Positions 11,111 to 23,280 of a DNA stretch of 64,000 nt are shown one piece after another. Origin of the DNA: Rapana venosa (taxonomy: Eukaryota; Mollusca; Gastropoda; Neogastropoda; Muricidae). Within the stretch, counting starts at the first letter, position 1. Each line of letters begins with the position of its first letter. The stretch is from the NCBI GenBank assembly GCA_028751875.1, contig CM054143.1:70139701-70203700 (forward strand), in the 5' to 3' direction. Below the pieces are notes generated by a model, which worked only from the letters and a program-made list of their open reading frames with translations, had not been told where the DNA came from and did not search any database. Both the position numbers and the translations under genes were made by a program.

Positions 11111-11800
11111 GGTAAAAATTTTTCTACTTTTTTCGTTTAATCTTCCTTAATGAAAACTGAAATACTCTGAAGCACTGACAGATTATTTCTCTTTTGGTTG
11201 CAGTAGTGCACAGACATTATCCTGGTAGAGATACATCTTCTACATTATTTAAAAATCTAAATCTGTTTCTTGTAAAAATTATTACACCGTATAATATCAA
11301 CATGTCTTTTATGTGTTACGTCATTTAGTTTTGATTTTTGTTATTCCATCCACTTTTCCATAGATACTTCTAATATTCATGATAATATTCTCATGTTTTA
11401 CTCTTTGTTGAATATTATTTTTTTCGTGAACACAGAGATCTTTCCAATGTGGTAAACAAAATAGGCATAAATTATTTTAATGACGATTATAGCTGGGGGG
11501 GGTTTCCCGTCTTTAATATCTCTAACTATTGAAATGCTTTTCATTCTTATAATTGTTTAACTGTCTATAATGCCAAGTACAATAAAGGCAACAAATTATA
11601 TTATCCTTAAAATTTACATCATTCAAGAAGAAAAATTTTACCATTAAGATTGTATTCATGATTTTAACTATTAATTAACAACTTGACTAACTTATCCGTT
11701 GGATCCCCTTAAACAAAATTTAAATATAGTAAATGATTAACATGTGTCAAAAGACTTAACTGGGATGACTTTCTTTGTTGTGATATCATTGCATGAGTTG

Positions 11801-11809
11801 GTGTGTGTG

Positions 11810-11858
<49 letters not shown>

Positions 11859-12009
11859 TGTGAGTGTGTGTGTGTGTGACTGTGTGTGTGTGGTGTGACT
11901 GTGTGTGACTGTGTGTGTGCGTGTAACCTACATACTTTCTATATTTCACTATCTCTTGGACTTCGTTTATGTAGTGTGTGTGTGGATGTGTGTGTGCGTG
12001 TGTGTGTGT
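11801..12009. repeat. (TG)n microsatellites
   Basis: A long TG run at about 11801-11930 and a second at about 11973-12009. The second directly abuts the start of a C repeat copy, as in the other C copies. Confidence 0.9.
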
Positions 12010-12786
<777 letters not shown>

Positions 12787-12879
12787 TAGTATAGATGACT
12801 CTTACCTGCAAGGGGATAACATTTGAAGAGTGTCACCAAACATGAAAAAACACTACGTGGGAGTGTTAGGTTTTGTTGT

Positions 12880-14040
12880 GCATTCCAAAAAAAAATCGGT
12901 TCCTTGATCCAACAAAGAAGCTTCAATAGTTAGGCTTTTGTTTGGATTCAGAAAAGAGACCGTTACCACTGCCAGATGAAAGAAAGGAAAAAACTAAAAA
13001 ACCTCATGTTGGGTCTGTTGCAGAAGAAAAACTTCACATTTAGAGAACTGCACAAGGTATTGGACAAATGGTTGGCTGCTTTTCCAGCAGTACAGTGGGG
13101 TTCCATTGTACTATAGGATGCAGCTAGAAAAAGACAAATCTGATGCACTTAAGATAGCAAGGAAATTTTGAAGTATTGACCATTCTTTCAGAGGCCGGAA
13201 GAGGAGAACTGGATTGGTTGGATTAAAATATCACCACATCTTCTGTTAGTTTGGAAAAGGAATGAACGTCAGTGGAAATCAGAAAACACATTGCTTCAAC
13301 AGCTGGTGGATGGGGAAGACCATCTGTTAATTCTAAAAGCAATATAACTGGGGGACGAATGGGTCTGAACGAGAAAAATTAGCCCATACTAATGTGCCTG
13401 GAAACTTCTGGCAATTGAATTGCACTGAAGAGTTCAACAGGAAGTAAAGAAAAAGCATGTGAAAATACTCACAGACATATGTGTGCAGTTTCATATGGTA
13501 AAAAGCATGGGGATGTGTTCCCATTTTGGAATGCAATGATGTGACAAAGAATTTGTCAGTGGTTGCGTCTCGCAAATCAAATTTGGTCTGGATAACTATC
13601 GCTCACATTCCATGGTAAGGCTCAATATTGAAGCTTGACACAATGTCTAGAAAATTTCATGACAACACAGAATCGGCAGTTGAACCCACTATTTTCCAAA
13701 AAGTGGTTCTGTGAGTGGTTTGGGTATGCCAGACATTGAATTTGTTTGCATCAAGCTGACTTATACATGTGAAGCCAATTTATTCTTGGAAAACTGACCC
13801 AGATGCATATACAGTGATGCTGTCACCATTAGTTGGAATACATGGTTTTGTATGCTTTCCCTCCTTTCAGCGTGATATGCAAGTCCTTTGCAAGCTGGAG
13901 AGGGAACAAGCAGCTCGGGAATCCTTATCATTCGATGGCCCCGACAGCAGGATTGTGGTATCCACAAATCTGCGCCTTACTGAAACCCCAACCCTGAATT
14001 TGCCGAGCAAGACAACCAGCAGCTGGCAACAAGAGGATAC
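12880..14040 (+). pseudogene. DIRS/Ngaro-like retrotransposon RT-RNase H relic
   Basis: Plus-strand fragments in three frames fall in the order expected for the RT thumb and RNase H of tyrosine-recombinase retrotransposons. FRELHKVLDKWLAAFPAVQW lies near 13040-13100. A G-G-R-x-G-x-N-E-K segment lies near 13350. SRKFHDNT, the A-D-x-x-S-R region, lies near 13650. IYSWKTDPDAY is near 13780 and CFPSFQRDMQVLCKLEREQA near 13855-13915, matching the Y-A-F-P-P-F-x-L-I and K-x-x-x-x-Q-A block. At least six stops or frameshifts break it. No tyrosine recombinase or terminal repeat is seen. The assignment rests on motif order, so a search against DIRS, Ngaro and PAT sets would settle the subgroup. Confidence 0.65.
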
Positions 14041-16500
14041 CCACCCGCATTACCACATCCCCATACCTCATCATTTTACAAATGCATTCCATCCTATACT
14101 CCACTTAATCATTCTAAATCCCACATATTAACCATTCTCTTATTTCCACCACATCCTCAACCACACCTCTATCACTTTAAAATACATCTCTTCTATCCAA
14201 CAAAAACCACAATCCACTCTAAACCCCAAAACTCCCAAACATACATCCACTTCAACTTCACCTATCACACCCCCCCTACTTCTATAAATACCTCCTATAC
14301 CTCACTACCACCCCATAAATTTTACACACCTCTTACTACTCAATCATCCTTTCCACAAAATTCCTCTACCCCCCCCCACCCCTCCCACATCCACATTAGT
14401 TATGATTTATCTTTTCTCGCGATATTACCCCAACTATAGACGTTTATTCCTTTCTTCACTCCCATATATGTTTTGTCTTATCTTCTCTTTTATATTTAAA
14501 AATTTCTTTTTACGCCTACATATATAATTATCTATTATATATTATGTGTCTTTATGCTAGTTCATACAAGTTATAGATTAAAGAGATAGATCGAGTCACT
14601 CCCCCCTAACTCCCCTCTCTACCTCCCCCCCCAAAATCCAACTCACTCAATCCTCAAAGATTCATTATTAATTCTCATTCTATAATTAAAATATTACTTT
14701 TTTAATATATATTAGTATATAATTAATGTTTTACTCTCTCTATAGAGCTCTATATGTATCTTTCAACTTAATCAACTAATCAACTCTTGTTTCTCAACTA
14801 CTACGTCTATAACACTCTTGTAGTAACTCACATCAAAAACACTCCACACCAACTCCCACTCATCATCTAACCAACCATCTCCTACCTCCCTCTATATTTA
14901 CCTATATACATCCCCCATATAATTAACCCTTCACCCTCTACTGTGTGTGCCTTCAGACAGAGATCTCTCACGATGGTATACCTCAAGTCAATATCAAATC
15001 CATCTAACCTCCAAACATCCATATCAAACTCACACACACTTATACGCTCTCTCAATATATACTCAGAGACTCAGAGATAGGAAGTTATATCAACTCTATT
15101 AGTGTGTAGAATATATCTACTATACACCACCAACAGAAACTCTCTACACGCCACTTTAATAGCAAAAAAAATTAAACCTCTTCAAGATTATAGAGTGACC
15201 ACACTGTATACGATACACATGAGAATCGGCGCTCTCTCGCTCGCAGTCTCTCATAGAATAGATAGAGAGATTCACAGATACCGACTAACGGTCACTCACT
15301 AGAGAAAACTCCCCCCCTCCGATCATCTCTCTCCCCACTGCAACGTGTGATCCCCCCACCCCACACACTCTCTCTATACACTGTCTCTACAAAATCATTC
15401 TTGAGAGTGTACGTCAGATATCAGTACCAATCAAATAAATTCATCTACTCCTATTTGTATGTGAGTATGTGATCGACTCATTCTATGTCAACCTCCCACC
15501 CAGCCATATTCAAGCTCTCCTACACATTCGACACACCGCTTTACACTTACCCTTCTCATCTCGCTCATACACTCGTTAAGACACACATAGTATAGAGAGA
15601 GATAGATGTTAAAACATCTTCTCTTCACCTGATTCCAAATAAAAATAATTCGCTCTCTTCCTAAACCAGTCATATTTAGTTACTCCTAAATGTGTACACT
15701 CCAACTCTCGCTCTCGCTCGCTTCCTCCCATCCTTCTTTCATTTCTACACTTTGGTATTTATTAATTTACTATAAGAACTAAAACCCCAAACAAAGCATG
15801 TGTGTGCATAGATCTCTTCTAGCTCTATGTACACACACCAAGTAAATCGCGAAAACAACGAAATAACTCACGATCTACTCTCTCAATCAGCGCTCGCTCT
15901 CTCTCGCTCTCTCCAATGCCACATACTCTTATACATTCTTATAAAGCTAAACACGTAGATGCTTTATGTCCTTACAGCGAGCCTCCAGTCGCTCGAAAAT
16001 CACCATAGATTGAGTGTGAAGTTTTCGCGCCGCTCTTATCTGCTGATAGACCGCCCACATGTTAGACACTCTAACAGAATGTCATCACACAACATTTCAA
16101 ACATTACCCACCTATGTCTGTGTGATATACTCTACTCTCTACAGACAGATCACCTTAAAAAATCAACTGTCATGATCCTACACACCCAACCGTATAATAT
16201 CGCAAACCCCCACCACACACTAGTTGATGCTACCTCACGCTTCTCACATCGCTCCATATTCACACTACTCAAGTTAATACCTTTACCCCCTCTCGCTCGC
16301 TTTTTTCCGCGACCATTCCCCTCAAAAACTCGCCTGACCCCTTGCACTCTCGCGTGTGTGTGTGAGACGATCATATATAGAGTATGGTACATTGTGTCAG
16401 CGACAATCTAAAACGAGAGGGGGCCATATACATAGAGAGAAGGCTAGTATGTATATGGTAGTTGAAATTCTCGAGTAGATTAACCCCCTAGACGCGGTCG
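14041..16500. other. strongly G-poor, skewed sequence
   Basis: The plus strand is C/A/T-rich with very little G. From 14085 to 14398 there is no G at all (314 bases). Further right G returns slowly, mainly within short GAGAGATAG and TATAGAG palindromes. No reading frame resembles a protein and I see no similarity to the rest of the window. Confidence 0.7.
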
Positions 16501-16639
16501 ATCGCACCTCGCGCCTCATACACTCGCGAGCCCCCCCCTCCCCAGCCCCCTAATGTGTGTGTGTGTGTGTTGTGTGAGAGAGAAGTTTGAGGGGACTCAC
16601 GCGTCTGTGTGTGTGTGGTGCTCTTCTGCGCTCGGAGAT

Positions 16640-16664
16640 AGCGCGCGCGCTCCGCGCGCGCGCT
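16640..16664. repeat. GC-alternating hairpin
   Basis: AGCGCGCGCGC, loop TCC, then the exact complement: an 11-bp perfect stem of alternating C and G with a 3-base loop. It could form Z-DNA or a cruciform. It lies in a GC-rich patch (16500-16780) with a different composition from both flanks. Confidence 0.85.
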
Positions 16665-16799
16665 GAGATTACGCGGTGGAGGATGACGTGTAGATGGGTT
16701 GGTGAGGGACGGAGGTTGTGTTGTGTGGTGTGGTGTGCGCGCCGCTCGAGAGAATTCGGTGTCCCTTAGGGTTCGAGTGCGGCTTTGTGTGGTTGTGTG

Positions 16800-17190
16800 T
16801 GGAAAGAACAGACAGACAACATGAGAACAAAAACTACACACACTAATCCAATTCCATCTCTGTTCTCTTCTCATTCCATGCTTCTAACACAACAAAGGGT
16901 GTCTCTCATTTCCACAAACTGCAATTGTCATCAGCTGTGTACAATCCACTTGGTTGATAAATAGGAATGTCAGAAGGGAGGGGAGGGGGGAGCAAACATT
17001 GGAAGAGAACAAGAAAGCAGAGACATAGTTTAACTTTCTACCTTCACTACAGGACTAAGCTGACTAAACTAACGACCCTGTCTACCGCTGTCTGCTGACC
17101 CGTCTTCTCTTGTCTGTCACTCCCTCATTTCTCCTGAAAGGCTGCCTTCACATGCCAATACGCTACTGCCACAGACAGGTATGGACACAG
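16800..17190 (+). repeat. dispersed repeat D, copy 1
   Basis: Contains GTACAATCCACTTGGTTGAT and CTGTCTACCGCTGTCTGCTG, shared with 32565-33035 (minus) and 62335-62700 (plus). In the other two copies it follows repeat C directly; here its left side is unrelated GC-rich sequence. It carries no open reading frame. It leads into a 39-bp minisatellite. Confidence 0.8.
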
Positions 17191-17194
17191 AGCC

Positions 17195-17595
17195 TGCGGG
17201 GATTTAAAGCATCAACGCCTTTTTAATTCATAGTGCGGATTTAAAGATCAACGGCCTTTTCTAATTCATACGTGCGGATTTTAAAGCATCAACGCCTTTT
17301 CTAATTATACGTGGGATTTAAGCATCCAACGCCTTTTCTAATTCATACGTGCGGGAATTTAAAGCATCAAGCCTTTTCTAGTTAATACATAAGGATTTAA
17401 AGCATCAAACGCTTTTCTAGTGAATACATATGGATTTAAAGCATCAACGCCTTTGTGTCTGCATAGTTAATACATATGGATTTTAAATCATAAAGCCTTT
17501 TCTAGTTATACATATGGATTTTAAAGCCAAAAAGCCTTTTCTAGTTAATACATATGGATTTAAAGCATAAACGCCTTTTCTAGTTAATACTGCAG
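17195..17595 (+). repeat. 39-bp minisatellite, copy 1
   Basis: About ten units of GGATTTAAAGCATCAACGCC followed by TTTTCTAATTCATACGTGC. Units next to D carry TTCATACGTGC; units at the right carry TTAATACATAT. The same order of variants occurs in the inverted copy at 32103-32545. Small indels are frequent in this copy. Confidence 0.9.
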
Positions 17596-17599
17596 GTCT

Positions 17600-19439
17600 G
17601 TATGCTTTTTGTTTCATGTTTCTTACAGTTGTGAGTCGCATCTGTGAACGTGGCCTCACTCTCTCTCTTCTCTCTCACTCACACATCAAATTCACTTGGA
17701 ATGCTCTGAATATTGGATACATTTTAACAAAAGCAAGGAAATGCATTAATTTTCTTAAAATAGTTAGCAGACAGTCCTGGGGCAAGATAGCTATGCCGCA
17801 AATGTTGTCAGACAGCTGCCCATGAAGAAGACAGGAGAGATGGTGACGTGTATGGATCACTAATATTGTTCAAAGGAAAGCGTTTTCTCAGTGTCTGTGG
17901 ATGGAGGTGAAGTGTCAAGAGTTATAGAATTGAAATGAAGATGAGCCAGAAGTGTAACAAAGTCAACCATCTCTGCATTTTGCTGTCCATGATGGAAATA
18001 ACTACTAATCTGCTACTGAATACGGGCCTCATCTATTTTAAAAAAATTGCTTATTCTCCATATTTAGTGACAGGCATTGTGTAGATAAGATTGATGACAG
18101 AAAGCTAAAGACAGCTATGTCACTTCAAGGACTACACAACTACATGGAGGTATGTCTTCCTTGTCAGTGCAGGCTTCTTTTTCTTTTTATGATTTCTCTT
18201 CATTTTTTACCATCAATTTTTTTTAAAAAGAAGATTCTTTTAAAAAAAACAAACAAGAAACAGATACAGCATTGAAATTTTGAATGTTTTTCTTTGTGTT
18301 AAGATCTTAAGTTCTACACATTTATTTGTGTTTACATGAATAACTTCTGAAGTTTTAGCAATTTGAAATTCTGCATCCAGCCACACTTGTGACAAAAATC
18401 CAGGAAAAAAAAAAAAAAGAAAACTTCATAGAAAATCAGCAAACTGTTCAGTGTAAAAACAAATCTGCAAAAATAAAGAAATCATCTGTAAAAACTTATC
18501 TAACAACAATATAAAAAGAATTATCATATGTATGTATACAGTATCTTTCAAGTTTTGTTCTTTCCAAATGAGTTGTTTGGCTGTTGGCCATTCAGAATGG
18601 TTTCCACAGCAACGGAGGGTCATATGCATAATTCATTTTTATATATCTAGTTACAACTGATTTTTCTGATTCCCAAGCGCTATGGACAATAAGTATAAAT
18701 CTGAAACAACAAAACCCCCTTCAAAACCATTCCGATATATATTTAATCCAGTGAACACCCCATGACTTGCCTTGAAGTACCGGGATGTTTCTGTATCCGT
18801 ACATGTGTTCTGCAGTGAATGTGGTGCGGTCGTCTCTTCAAATGCAGAGCAAATTGGCAACTGTTTCACTTCCGCCATTTTGTAAAAAACATGAAAACAC
18901 ATGCACACAGAAAAAACAACGGCCATTTCACAGCCACAGCTGTGCAAGTCTCTCACCCCAAGAATGGACAGCAGCTCACAGGCACACACACATACACACA
19001 CACACACACCACACATACACACACACACCACACACACACACACACACACAACGGGGTGGGAAGGTGAGAGTGTTCACCCATGTCAGTGCGGTTGCATGTG
19101 TTCAGGGGCTGTGTTTTCACTCCTGTGTGGGTTTTTACTGTCAGCTGGCCATCTCTCAGCTGAAGAAGTTTTTAAATCAATCAAAACTTTGCTCTGCCAA
19201 AAACACTTCGGTGTTTGTTTTTTACTTGTCTGCTTTTTATATTTTAATAAAATGTCTTTTGGATGTAGCAAAACACTCATACTAGTTCATAGTTTTTAAC
19301 TTAAACCATAGTGCCATACTTTCATGCAATTTTCCACAGAAATTGTGGCAAAAGTGTAGGGGTATGCAACCCTGACCTATTCCTGTTCCTCCCTCACACT
19401 GCACACTGGTGTCAGGCCAATGACTGTACAGTGGGAATG
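17600..19439 (+). repeat. dispersed repeat E, copy 1
   Basis: About 1.84 kb similar to the minus strand of 29130-32100. Shared blocks include TTGGAATGCTCTGAATATTG, CTGACAACATTTG-type sequence, TTTTTACACTG around 18455, TTGGCAACTGTTTCA around 18853 and TCCACAGAAATTGTGG around 19335. It continues after the inserted 932-bp element at 20376. No protein is recognisable. An internal (CA)n run lies at 18985-19052. Confidence 0.8.
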
Positions 19440-19443
19440 CAAT
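19440..19443 (+). other. left 4-bp target site duplication CAAT
   Basis: CAAT lies immediately before the element terminus TGTTACGCC. The same CAAT follows the right terminus (20376-20379). The paralogous empty site at about 29158 (minus strand) has a single CAAT. Confidence 0.75.
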
Positions 19444-20375
19444 TGTTACGCCTAAATCGTGTAATTGCCGATTTCATGAACTAGGCAAGCGAAATGCCTA
19501 TTACATGAAATCGGCAAAACACCTACCTATTTCATGAACTCGGCAAAACGTAACTGAACTCGGCAAAACGTAACTGAACTCGGCAAAATGCAAATTCCCA
19601 GTTAAACTCTCATGATGCCTTTTGCGATGATGTCTTGAGCTACGCAAGGAAGACGCACCCCAAGGAAGTAGGAGAGTGTACGACTAGTGGTTGTCCTCTG
19701 TGGTGACGCTATAGCACACATCACACACACCTCACTCACACACACAAACACACACACACGCACACAAACACGCACACACTCTCACACACACACCGAACGT
19801 CCCACTACTCACACACACACACCTCGCACGTAGCACACACAGCACTGAAATATGTACCACGTGAATAAGACGCCGCCGCTGAAATGAAGGCGAGTGACTG
19901 ATGGGGTGTGGGTGAAATGATTGCGGTGAAATGATGGCGGTGAAATGATGGCGCTGAAATGATGGCGCTGAAATGATGGCGGTGAAATGATGGCGGTGAA
20001 ATGATGGCGCTGAAATGATGGCGCTGAAATGATGGCGCTGAAATGATGGCGCTGAAATGATGGCGCTGAAATGACGTGTCACCCTGTCTATACCTCTTGC
20101 CTGTTTCATGAAATAGGCAAAATGTGTAATGACAGTTGAACTGGGAATGTGTACTTTGCCTATTACATGTAATGAGCAAAATCATTTTGCCTATTTCATG
20201 AAATCGGCAAGTGATTTGCTGAGTCATTGAAATAAGCAATTTGGTTGCCTATTTCATGAAATCGGCAAGTGATTTGCTGAGTCATTGAAATAAGCAATTT
20301 GGTTGCCTATTTCATGAAATCGGCAAAACATTGCCTATTACATGAAATCGGCAATTGCACGATTTAGGCGTAACA
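19444..20375. mobile_element. Ginger-like TIR element, non-autonomous, 932 bp
   Basis: The termini are long inverted repeats: it starts TGTTACGCCTAAATCGTG and ends with the complement CACGATTTAGGCGTAACA. The match extends through AATTGCCGATTTCATG, giving over 30 bp with one mismatch. A 4-bp CAAT duplication flanks it. Termini beginning TGT followed by N and a purine, with a 4-bp duplication, fit the Ginger superfamily. Inside are about nine near-palindromes of type TTGCCTATTTCATGAAATCG plus GCAA, clustered towards both ends, and a central 14-bp tandem array. There is no transposase. The inverted paralogue of the host repeat lacks it completely. Confidence 0.75.
19905..20078 (+). repeat. 14-bp tandem array inside the TIR element
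   Basis: About twelve units of GAAATGATGGCGCT, with C/G variation at the twelfth to thirteenth base. It lies in the middle of the Ginger-like element, between its palindrome-rich ends. Confidence 0.9.
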
Positions 20376-20497
20376 CAATCACTGATGGGCAATGCATATA
20401 AAGTTTTATTATGTGTGTGTGTTTTATTTTATTTTTTATTTCATTATTTTATTTTTATCAAGGATATGTGTGTGTGTGTGTGTGTGTGTGTTTCTTG

Positions 20498-20535
<38 letters not shown>

Positions 20536-20569
20536 TAAAGCTACTAAAATTATATTTAGTTTGATAAGG

Positions 20570-20570
<1 letters not shown>
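20376..20570 (+). repeat. end of repeat E plus (TG)n tracts
   Basis: CAATCACTGATGGGCAATGC resumes repeat E (paralogous to 29120-29165, minus strand). (TG)n runs follow at about 20466-20534. The inverted copy has the same order: repeat E, (TG)n, then LINE-A. Confidence 0.8.

Positions 20571-20608
<38 letters not shown>
20571..20608. repeat. poly-C run of 38
   Basis: 38 consecutive C after AAGGA. It is probably partly artefactual, like the run at 12202. The sequence to 20714 is of uncertain quality. Confidence 0.85.
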
Positions 20609-20610
<2 letters not shown>

Positions 20611-20714
20611 GCCCCCCCACTATCAAAAAGAACATACTCAACTCTCATGCGGCTCCCCCCCTCTTGAATCGCGCTATCCACATAGAGAGAGATAAAAAAC
20701 CAACATTTTTGATA

Positions 20715-21812
20715 ACATCGTCCTCGTACCCTGTTTTTCTACGTATGGATGTGAAATTTGGTGGTATATGAAAACCCTCTTATAATTAATCCTGATAAGC
20801 GCCCGCGCAGTTAAGATTTGTGTGTAAAGATAAACTTTTTAGAGAGAGATAGTCGCGCGCTCTAAGCGTAACTACGTCAAACCCTTTTGCTAATTTATGG
20901 AGAAAAAGGCAGATATCCTTGGCTACTTTGGTCTATGTTCGAAATAGTTCGTTTCTGGATGCAGCTGCTTGACATCCAGTCTGAAAAGCTATCTCAAATG
21001 TGTATCACTTGATGAAAGATTTACATGACAAAATCTTTGATGTCCAATCATCATGGATAAATAAGATACAAAATATTTAGTACAAGTGGTATTTGACTGT
21101 TTGTGGGGAGAGTCAGTTTTGATCAAGTATTTCATTCTACCAGTTCACATATCAAGCCTTCCTTATAGAAATTTTGTTTATGAATGGAGAACTGAACTGT
21201 GGATGCCTTTATTATAAATAAACTATAAGATCAATTTTGGTATGAAAAAATTATAACTTGTCTACCAGATGTACATGTTACGTCTTATGAAGTTTTCATG
21301 GTAGCTGTCACAAGCTTCATTGAGGTTGGACGCTTCCATTATATACCAGGGGCAGAAGGAATATGTTCAACAAAAAAACATGCAAATAATGTCTGTTTTA
21401 GGGGATGAATTTCATTTTATCAATTGGAATGTCCCCACTTCAAACTTTACGACAAGATTATTCCCGAATTTTCTTCAATCCATGTCAGTTATAATTTTTG
21501 TAGGCTAATGAAATGCAAATTCAAAAGTTCTCTGTCACTCTCAAAATTCATAAGATTTGCAGGTATGTCTTGAAATTTCAATTGTCTTTCAAAGTGTAGA
21601 TTATGTCGGTTTTTTAAAAAATGTGTATACTTGAAAAATTAGTATCGAGTTTTTAATTCTGTTTACTTATCATTATGTGATGAACCCTTGCTTTTCAGTC
21701 CCTGTTTGTATTCATATTACTTTTGGGTGTATTGCTGTTAGGTTTATTCTCATGTTCAAATAGTTTGTAATCCTCCATACCCCAAAAGGGTGAAAAGAAT
21801 TAAATCTTGAAT
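20715..21812 (+). mobile_element. LINE-A 3' fragment, copy 2
   Basis: Decayed C-terminal part of a CR1-like LINE followed by its 3' UTR. Readable pieces include IEVGRFHYIP and GDEFHF, the C-terminal block that in copy 1 reads LPIEVGRFHNIPREERIC and GDEFHFVMECPHF. The 3' end is TTAAATCTTGAATCTTG followed by (TG)n. It is uninterrupted across the point (about 21565) where copy 1 contains LINE-B. Both LINE-A copies begin at nearly the same 5' truncation next to repeat E, so they share one ancestral insertion. Confidence 0.75.
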
Positions 21813-21867
21813 CTTGTGTTACTGTGTGTGTGAGTGTCACTGGGTATGTGTGTTGTGTGTGTGTGTA

Positions 21868-22730
21868 CACATGACAAAGTACAATGCTGACTCAGGAGAG
21901 AGGAGTGCTGAGCACCAGTGTCAAATCAGGGCCAGACTTTGTCGGCTCTTCACGATTCTATTTGTTGTACTTCAGTCATTCGTCTTCAAATCTGAACTTG
22001 CTTTCATCAGCTGAAATCAGAACTGCTATGTACACCAAACTCAGAGGTAAACAACTCTGCTCTTCTCATGTGCAGTCATGACATTTTGTCTGCCAGGCCA
22101 AATTTGACAACTGCATTGGCACAGAATGCAGCAGAAGGCTGACTGATGTATGGAGAATCCTTGTTTTGAGAACACCTTCTGATCTGCACTGTTCTCTGAC
22201 GTGGTGATCAGTACTGGAAACCAGCACGCCTGCAGCACGTCCTACTGCAGTTTCCTGGTGATTTTTTTTACATGGTGAAAACCAGAATTGCAGCTAAGTT
22301 CTGGGAAAAAAAGAAACGGTTGGCAGCTATGTATCTAAATGCACCCTACAAAATTTATATTCTCTGTTCCTCTCATTCTGAACTTTTCATTGCATAAACA
22401 AATAATGCAGTATGCAGATATTATCCCAATACAAACTGATTATAAAAAGTGAATAGTTTATCAACAGAAAAACATGACACAAAAATTAAATTACAAAACA
22501 ATAAGTCAATAAGATCAGTACTGTCCTCGCCAAAAAAATCTGAAAATCGCCAATACGGAATTCCATTTAAAACGGAAGGAAAATGACGGATGAAATCTAA
22601 ACTAGCACGAGGAAAAAGAAAGAAACCCATGGCTACAGCTGCTTACCATTTCTCTCTTCTGTGTGATCAGAAGGCCCATGACTTTGGAGGAGAAGGAAGC
22701 AGCCAGGAGAGGGTTGAGGGGCCTCTGACC
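21868..22730 (+). repeat. dispersed repeat C, copy b
   Basis: The best-preserved copy of repeat C. It starts after a (TG)n run following LINE-A and ends at GAGGGGCCTCTGAC. At this point copies c and d continue into repeat D, whereas here the sequence joins a LINE reverse transcriptase. No protein is recognised. Confidence 0.8.
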
Positions 22731-23145
22731 AGACCATGGGTCAACAGCCTCCTGACTATGTTTCATCAGTGTGGGGAGAGTGGGAGTTTACAACAGTCTG
22801 GAAACAGTCCATCATTGTCCAATTTTAAAACGGTAAGCCAAACACTAGTTATAAATAGTTACAGACCTATCATCACTTACATCTCATGTCTGTAAATTGC
22901 TGGAAAAAATGGTTTTGAACAGACTGGTTTACTACTGTGGAAAGAAGAACATCATTCCTGTTAACCAAGCAGGCTTCAGAAAAGGAAGGTCGTCCATCCA
23001 TCATCTTGTTCAACTGACCACTCAAATTAAGTATCAGTTTGCCAGACGAACATGTCTTTTGGCAACTGTTTTGATGTGACCCAAAACCTTCGACCAAGTA
23101 CGGCACTCACAATTGTTGAATAAACTAAACATATTGGATGATCAG
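22730..23145 (+). pseudogene. LINE-C reverse transcriptase, N-terminal part
   Basis: Frames in order give WVNSLLTMFHQC, NSYRPI and LLEKMVLNRLVYYC, then IIPVNQAGFRKGRSSIHHL and CLLATV near 23070. These are the first motifs of a Jockey-superfamily reverse transcriptase: N-Y-R-P-I-S, L-L-E-K, and Q-x-G-F-R-x-G-R-S. There are frameshifts before N-S-Y-R-P-I and a stop after LLATVLM. The fragment ends at an (AT)n tract into which a Penelope-like element inserted. The continuation is visible in the homologous copy at 63345-64000. Confidence 0.8.
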
Positions 23146-23146
23146 G

Positions 23147-23155
23147 GCATATATA

Positions 23156-23187
<32 letters not shown>

Positions 23188-23240
23188 TTATAAATTATAA
23201 AATATATATTATATATATATATATATTATATATTATATAC
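23147..23240. repeat. (TA)n tract at element junction
   Basis: TATATATA with short interruptions. In the homologous LINE-C copy the same place is a short (AT) run, GGCATATATATATATAACTT, at about 63742. The expansion therefore marks the target of the Penelope-like insertion. Confidence 0.85.
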
Positions 23241-23280
23241 CACACAAAGTGAAAGCATAACAACCAGCATAATAAATGTT

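Noticed and set aside
17195..17595. Possible CRISPR array
   Set aside because: Units are 39 bp end to end with no unique spacers, and the genome is eukaryotic. The 35-bp array at 42538 is rejected for the same reason.
19732..20239. Minus-strand frames of 125-144 codons with FQRHHFSAIISAP repeats
   Set aside because: They are translations of the 14-bp tandem array inside the Ginger-like element.
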